Below, in pieces: positions 22,093 to 22,947 of a DNA stretch of 22,947 nucleotides. Under the pieces are notes generated by a model. It saw only the letters and a list, made by a program, of their open reading frames with translations. It did not search any database and was not told where the DNA came from. Source of the DNA: a virus. The stretch spans positions 1 through 22,947 of IMG/VR virus record IMGVR_UViG_3300025276_000227. One strand, 5' to 3'. The position numbers were made by a program, and so were the translations under genes. Every line of letters begins with the position of its first letter. The stretch's first letter is position 1.

Positions 22093-22947
22093 CTAGAAGG
22101 GTGTGTCGTAACCCCCCACTAATGAGGGAGCAACATCGAATGGGTTAGCTTGGAATAGCTTCCCAGTTTCGTGATTGTAGTTAAGAGGAATGGTCATGCC
22201 TGTGGACTGTCCCGTATACCTGTCTTTAAGTATTCGGAATGTCGTGGTCTGTCTTTCATTGATGTCTTCAGCTTGCTGATTACGCTCAAGTCCAAACATA
22301 AAATGGCACCAGAATCCTATAGCACGACTACCTTTGAAGTGGCGTATCGTTACTCGACCACCCTCTTCGTGAGGCTTACCTTCTGGGGTAGCAAGGTGAC
22401 TAACCATTGTGATAATGACGTTCAGACGTTTAGCTAACATAGCAATAGCAGCAGTGATACGCTCCAGTTCAACACGCTCGTCAGTACCTTGGCCTGTAGC
22501 CAGTGCAGTGAGGTGGTCTATGTAGAATATTTCTATTCCATCAGCGTGGTGCATGTACTCAATGTTTGCTTTCACAGTGTCCCACTCACAGACCCCGAAG
22601 CTATCGTATAAACGAATGCGGTCATGGGCTGTGATTTCGTCCAGTGCAGTCTTACGTTCTTCAGCAGTCCAAGCACCGTCAGGCACATGGAACATTTTGC
22701 CAGCACGTTTACCTGCTAATAGTATGGCTGTTTCTTTTGGCTTCTGCTCTAAGAAGAACACACCAACAGTCTTCTCCAGTTCATACATGTCGTGAACTAT
22801 TTGCTGAGTAAGGAAGTCTGTTTTACCTACACCAGTACCAGCACCAACAGCGTATAGCTCACCCTTTCTGCGTCCATAGGTAGCCTTGTTAAGCTTGTCT
22901 AAGTACCAAGGCAAGCCCCACTCCACTGGTGCATCTAACTCTTCACG
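22093..22947 (-). CDS. Replicative DNA helicase, T7 gp4-like C-terminal part (5' end outside window)
   Basis: This frame is open to the right edge and gives 284 residues up to its stop. It is the RecA-type hexameric helicase domain of T7 gp4 and DnaB. Visible motifs are Walker A GAGTGVGKTDF, catalytic-Glu region FFLEQKPKETA, Walker B IEIFYIDHLTAL, motif H3 ITMVSHLATPEGKPHEEGGR with a following GLERNQQ, and motif H4 RILKDRYTG with the arginine finger. The C-terminus ends VGGYDTPF: T7 gp4 also ends in Phe, which contacts the polymerase. The N-terminal part, including any primase domain, is outside the window. Leading residues REELDAPVEWG show it is not a start, although GTG 22926 exists in frame. 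The polymerase gene follows 9 nt later. Confidence 0.96.
   Translation of the reverse strand, partial: REELDAPVEWGLPWYLDKLNKATYGRRKGELYAVGAGTGVGKTDFLTQQIVHDMYELEKTVGVFFLEQKPKETAILLAGKRAGKMFHVPDGAWTAEERKTALDEITAHDRIRLYDSFGVCEWDTVKANIEYMHHADGIEIFYIDHLTALATGQGTDERVELERITAAIAMLAKRLNVIITMVSHLATPEGKPHEEGGRVTIRHFKGSRAIGFWCHFMFGLERNQQAEDINERQTTTFRILKDRYTGQSTGMTIPLNYNHETGKLFQANPFDVAPSLVGGYDTPF

Noticed and set aside
1-22947. tRNA genes, CRISPR arrays, insertion sequences and integrase or attachment sites.
   Set aside because: I found no cloverleaf, no spaced direct repeats outside the fibre stem, and no transposase or recombinase motifs on either strand.

Overview
This window is part of the genome of a lytic, T7-like short-tailed phage (podovirus). 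The likely host is a marine or other aquatic bacterium. Every gene I can support lies on the minus strand, so the genome reads right to left. Genes are packed with overlaps or gaps of a few bases. The largest spacer is 143 nt (11512-11654), and no stretch above 300 nt lacks a gene. Both ends cut through genes: the replicative helicase on the right and the tail fibre on the left.

Replication and nucleotide module (22947 to about 14430, in transcription order): T7 gp4-like helicase (3' part), T7 gp5-like family A DNA polymerase, two small proteins, flavin-dependent thymidylate synthase ThyX, a one-helix membrane protein, T7 gp6-like 5'-3' exonuclease, a DUF3310 protein, a glutaredoxin-like protein, class Ia ribonucleotide reductase NrdA and NrdB, and a PhoH-like ATPase. 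The T7 order helicase-polymerase-exonuclease is kept. The dNTP genes are inserted around it: RNR makes dNDPs, the redoxin can reduce RNR, and ThyX makes dTMP.

Virion module (14403 to 1): two small proteins (the second resembles T7 gp7.3), portal (gp8), scaffold (gp9), major capsid (gp10), tail tubular proteins A and B (gp11, gp12), a gp13-like GNAT-fold protein, internal virion proteins (gp14, gp15 and gp16 positions), and a tail fibre with a gp17-type N-terminal domain. Two Rho-independent terminators divide this module, one after the capsid gene and one between the gp16-like gene and the fibre.

The combination of ThyX, RNR and PhoH with T7-like replication and virion genes recalls Roseophage SIO1 and its relatives (Zobellviridae), which lack a T7-type RNA polymerase. 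No RNA polymerase is visible here, but the early region and the terminase/lysis region are outside the window, so this placement is an inference.

The observations most worth checking are: a two-helix membrane ORF nested out of frame inside nrdA behind a strong ribosome binding site; a polymerase whose thioredoxin-binding loop is about half the T7 length; three 8-nt ATGNNTGA gene overlaps within 0.9 kb; and a possible short ORF with its ribosome site in a hairpin, just before the capsid gene.
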